Shown: positions 62,257 through 64,000 of the stretch, piece after piece | Layout: the number at the start of each line of letters is the position of its first letter | How positions within the stretch are numbered: the first letter of the stretch is position 1 | Assembly: GCF_000620085.1 (NCBI RefSeq) | Contig: NZ_JHVJ01000004.1 | Location: 201,387-265,386, forward strand | Direction: 5' to 3' | Source of the DNA: Marinobacterium jannaschii DSM 6295 | Lineage (GTDB): Bacteria > Pseudomonadota > Gammaproteobacteria > Pseudomonadales > Balneatricaceae | DNA: 64,000 bases | The notes under the pieces: generated by a model | What the model was told of the DNA's origin: nothing | What the model saw: only the letters and a program-made list of their open reading frames with translations | Database searches by the model: none | Translations under genes and position numbers: made by a program

Positions 62257-63303
62257 ATGAAGGGATTACTCGAAGCGTTAATCGATACGTGTCTGGATTT
62301 ATGGGATAAGGTACCCGGCGGTAAGCTGGTGCAGGGGGCAGTGGGCCTGGTGCTGGCCTATCTGTTGCTGGCGATTCCGGTTGGAGTCTACTGGAGCATC
62401 ACTCCGGGAGCCTTTGATCCGGTGGCGGAAGCGAAAGCCGATGCCGAAACCAATAACCTGAAGCTGGCCACCGGGTACTCTACGGTATATAGCCTGAGCC
62501 GGGTGATGGATACCCTGCTGACTAAGCCCGGTGGCTATATTCACAATGATAAAACCGCACCGGGGATCTGGCTGGATAATATCTCTAACTGGGAGTACGG
62601 CGCGCTGGTACAGAGCCGTGACCTGACCCGTGCAATGCGTAAGGATTTCAGTCGCTCGCAGTCCCAGTCGGTGGAAATTGCAGAGCTGACCGATGCCGAG
62701 CCGAAATTTAACTTTGATGCTTCCAGCTGGCTGCTGCCGTCTTCAGAGTCTCAGTACAAAGAGGGTCTGGAAGCACTGACCAAGTACCGCATGGCACTGG
62801 GTAATCCTGATAAAAAGCAGGCACAGTTCTTTGCCCGCGTGGATAACCTGAATAACTGGCTGGGTGATGTGCAGACCCGCCTCGGCAGCCTTTCCCAGCG
62901 CCTTTCTGCCAGTGTTGGCCAGAAACGCGTCAATACGGACCTGGCGGGCGACCCGAGTGCCAGCCAGTCTACTGCCACTGCAGACGAGACCGAAGTGAAG
63001 ACGCCGTGGCTGGAGATCGACGATGTCTTCTATGAAGCGCGTGGTTCCGCCTGGGCGATCCTGCATTTCATGAAAGCGGTCGAGCATGACTTTGGTCCGG
63101 CGCTGGATAAGAAAAATGCCCGTGTCAGCCTGCGTCAGATTATCAGGGAGCTGGAAGCGACTCAGGAAACGGTCTGGAGTCCGGTGGTTCTCAATGGCGG
63201 TGGCTTCGGCTTCTTTGCCAACCACTCGCTGGTGATGGCGAATTATATCTCCCGCGCCAATGCAGCGATTATCGACCTGCGTGAATTGCTGAACCGCGGT
63301 TAA
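62257..63303 (+). CDS. DUF2333 family membrane-anchored protein
   Basis: The function of DUF2333 is not known. The 348-residue protein has one membrane segment near the N-terminus (KLVQGAVGLVLAYLLLAIPVGVYW, about 24-46) and a large periplasmic part rich in charged helices (TNNLKLATGYSTVYSLSRVM, GIWLDNISNWEYGALVQSRD, ISRANAAIIDLRELLNRG at the end). The family is frequent in marine gammaproteobacteria. A strong GGAAAGGAG ribosome site and a terminator mark a single-gene unit. Confidence 0.88.
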   Translation: MKGLLEALIDTCLDLWDKVPGGKLVQGAVGLVLAYLLLAIPVGVYWSITPGAFDPVAEAKADAETNNLKLATGYSTVYSLSRVMDTLLTKPGGYIHNDKTAPGIWLDNISNWEYGALVQSRDLTRAMRKDFSRSQSQSVEIAELTDAEPKFNFDASSWLLPSSESQYKEGLEALTKYRMALGNPDKKQAQFFARVDNLNNWLGDVQTRLGSLSQRLSASVGQKRVNTDLAGDPSASQSTATADETEVKTPWLEIDDVFYEARGSAWAILHFMKAVEHDFGPALDKKNARVSLRQIIRELEATQETVWSPVVLNGGGFGFFANHSLVMANYISRANAAIIDLRELLNRG

Positions 63304-63321
63304 TAAGTGCAAGAGAGTGAG

Positions 63322-63349
63322 AAAGGGGAGCCGATGGCTCCCCTTTTTT
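63322..63349 (+). terminator. Rho-independent terminator after the DUF2333 gene
   Basis: GGGGAGCC (63325-63332) pairs with GGCTCCCC (63336-63343) around GAT, extended by A-T pairs, and is followed by six T. Confidence 0.88.
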
Positions 63350-63469
63350 GTCAGGCCCTCTTAGCAAGTTCGCGCTGCATTCACAGGTTTTTAGCGCAGT
63401 GCTCATGCAGTGAAACCCCACAGAAGGCGAGTTTACGACAGATCGCAACCTGTGACCGATCAACAACGA

Positions 63470-63787
63470 CTAGCTGGCGAAAAGCTTCAACAGGGCAAAC
63501 ACCGCTAAGCCACTGATCATGGTAGGTAAAAGCCGGCGGGTCAGCAGAGCACAGCTTATTGCAGTAGCGGCGGCCAGCAGCTGATAGTTGCTCAGTGTAA
63601 GATCGATCTCTCCCTGACGGATCAGGGTGGTCGGTGCCACCATCGCGCTGAGAATTGCAATCGGGATAAAGGCCAGTAGCCGTTCTATCCGGACAGAGAG
63701 GCGTATCCGTCCGGCAATTCCCATCGGCAGATAGCGTGGCAGGAAGGTCAGCAGTGCCATCCCGGCGATCAACAGCCACTCATACAT
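63470..63787 (-). CDS. azlD: AzlD-family branched-chain amino acid exporter, small subunit
   Basis: The 105-residue protein has four hydrophobic segments, as usual for AzlD (MYEWLLIAGMALLTFLPRYL, ERLLAFIPIAILSAMVAP, YQLLAAATAISCALLT, TMISGLAVFALLKLF), with the family sequence TFLPRYLPMGIAGR in the first loop. Together with AzlC it exports branched-chain amino acids. Its ATG overlaps the end of azlC by eight bases. Confidence 0.9.
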   Translation of the reverse strand: MYEWLLIAGMALLTFLPRYLPMGIAGRIRLSVRIERLLAFIPIAILSAMVAPTTLIRQGEIDLTLSNYQLLAAATAISCALLTRRLLPTMISGLAVFALLKLFAS

Positions 63788-64000
63788 TTTCTGACTCCTC
63801 TGAATCCAGCAGCGCTGCGACCGCGATTGCCAGCAGGGCGCTGACCATCAGGCCCGTCTGATTAGGCCAGCTGGCCGTGATCAGGCTGCTGACGGTCGCC
63901 GTTATGGCACAGCCCCATTGAGCCCTGCTTTTGAGGGCCGGGACTACGATACCAATAAATATCACAATCATAGTGACCTCCAGTCCCCAGCTGCTGATAT
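63780..64000 (-). CDS. azlC: AzlC-family branched-chain amino acid exporter, large subunit (5' part outside window)
   Basis: Only the C-terminal 70 or so residues are in the window; the frame stays open to the right edge. The visible part, SSWGLEVTMIVIFIGIVVPA then three hydrophobic stretches, fits the end of AzlC, and the overlap with azlD is the usual azlCD order. An internal ATG at 63971 is not the real start. Confidence 0.85.
   Translation of the reverse strand, partial: ISSWGLEVTMIVIFIGIVVPALKSRAQWGCAITATVSSLITASWPNQTGLMVSALLAIAVAALLDSEESENV

Overview
The window looks like chromosomal DNA of a marine gammaproteobacterium, most likely an Oceanospirillaceae-type organism (the Marinobacterium/Amphritea/Neptuniibacter kind). 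This is inferred from gene content (Zur-type zinc paralogues, ProXWV, LapD/LapG, PhoX, DUF2333, a vps/eps-like exopolysaccharide locus), dense short operons and moderate GC. No rRNA, tRNA, IS element, integrase or CRISPR array was recognised.

Layout. 1-3640: the 3' part of a SelO-family gene, an intergenic region with an interspersed-repeat look, then a small AT-rich island with a dGTPase-like HD hydrolase and a small membrane protein separated by an integron attC-like palindrome. 3887-11816: an iron/siderophore uptake island consisting of a Fur-box divergent promoter, a frameshifted type II thioesterase, a TonB-dependent receptor, an ABC importer (ATPase, two FecCD permeases, binding protein) and a phosphopantetheinyl transferase, with no NRPS in the window. 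11813-15369: a low-zinc island, DUF1826 divergent from hisI-folE2-pyrC-like genes across a clear Zur-type operator. 15458-18751: glycine betaine importer proXWV. 19421-29149: housekeeping and signalling genes (hemH, rlmB, a chemoreceptor, pta-ackA, DUF2252, lapD).

27209-57638 is surface biology. On the minus strand are an Ala-rich secreted protein, an O-antigen ligase-like protein, LapG and LapD. On the plus strand is a long exopolysaccharide locus: WcaJ-type initiating transferase, wecB/wecC (ManNAc and ManNAcA nucleotide sugars), an AT-rich core (acetyltransferase, glycosyltransferases, Wzy, Wzx, ATP-grasp, CapK/PaaK-like enzyme), an alcohol-dehydrogenase/Gfo-Idh fusion, a six-hairpin protein, WecG-type transferase, a beta-CASP nuclease-like protein, an outer-membrane barrel gene interrupted by one in-frame TGA, Wza, Wzc, CpsB-type phosphatase, a VpsP-like protein and UDP-glucose dehydrogenase. 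Assembly starts on undecaprenyl phosphate, the repeat unit is flipped by Wzx, polymerised by Wzy, and exported through Wzc/Wza under tyrosine phosphorylation control.

57713-64000: HAD hydrolase, Tat-exported PhoX (candidate Pho box), flavohaemoprotein Hmp (NsrR-like box), DUF2333, and azlCD running off the window end.

The points most worth following up are: the TAAG sequence in the secreted Ala-rich protein beside lapG/lapD; the ATP-grasp plus CapK pair inside the polysaccharide cluster; the Zur island with a DUF1826 protein that shows an HxD...H...R pattern; the attC-like site beside the dGTPase gene; the two single-base gene lesions (thioesterase G7 run, barrel TGA); and a family of CGTGGGTT palindromic repeats.
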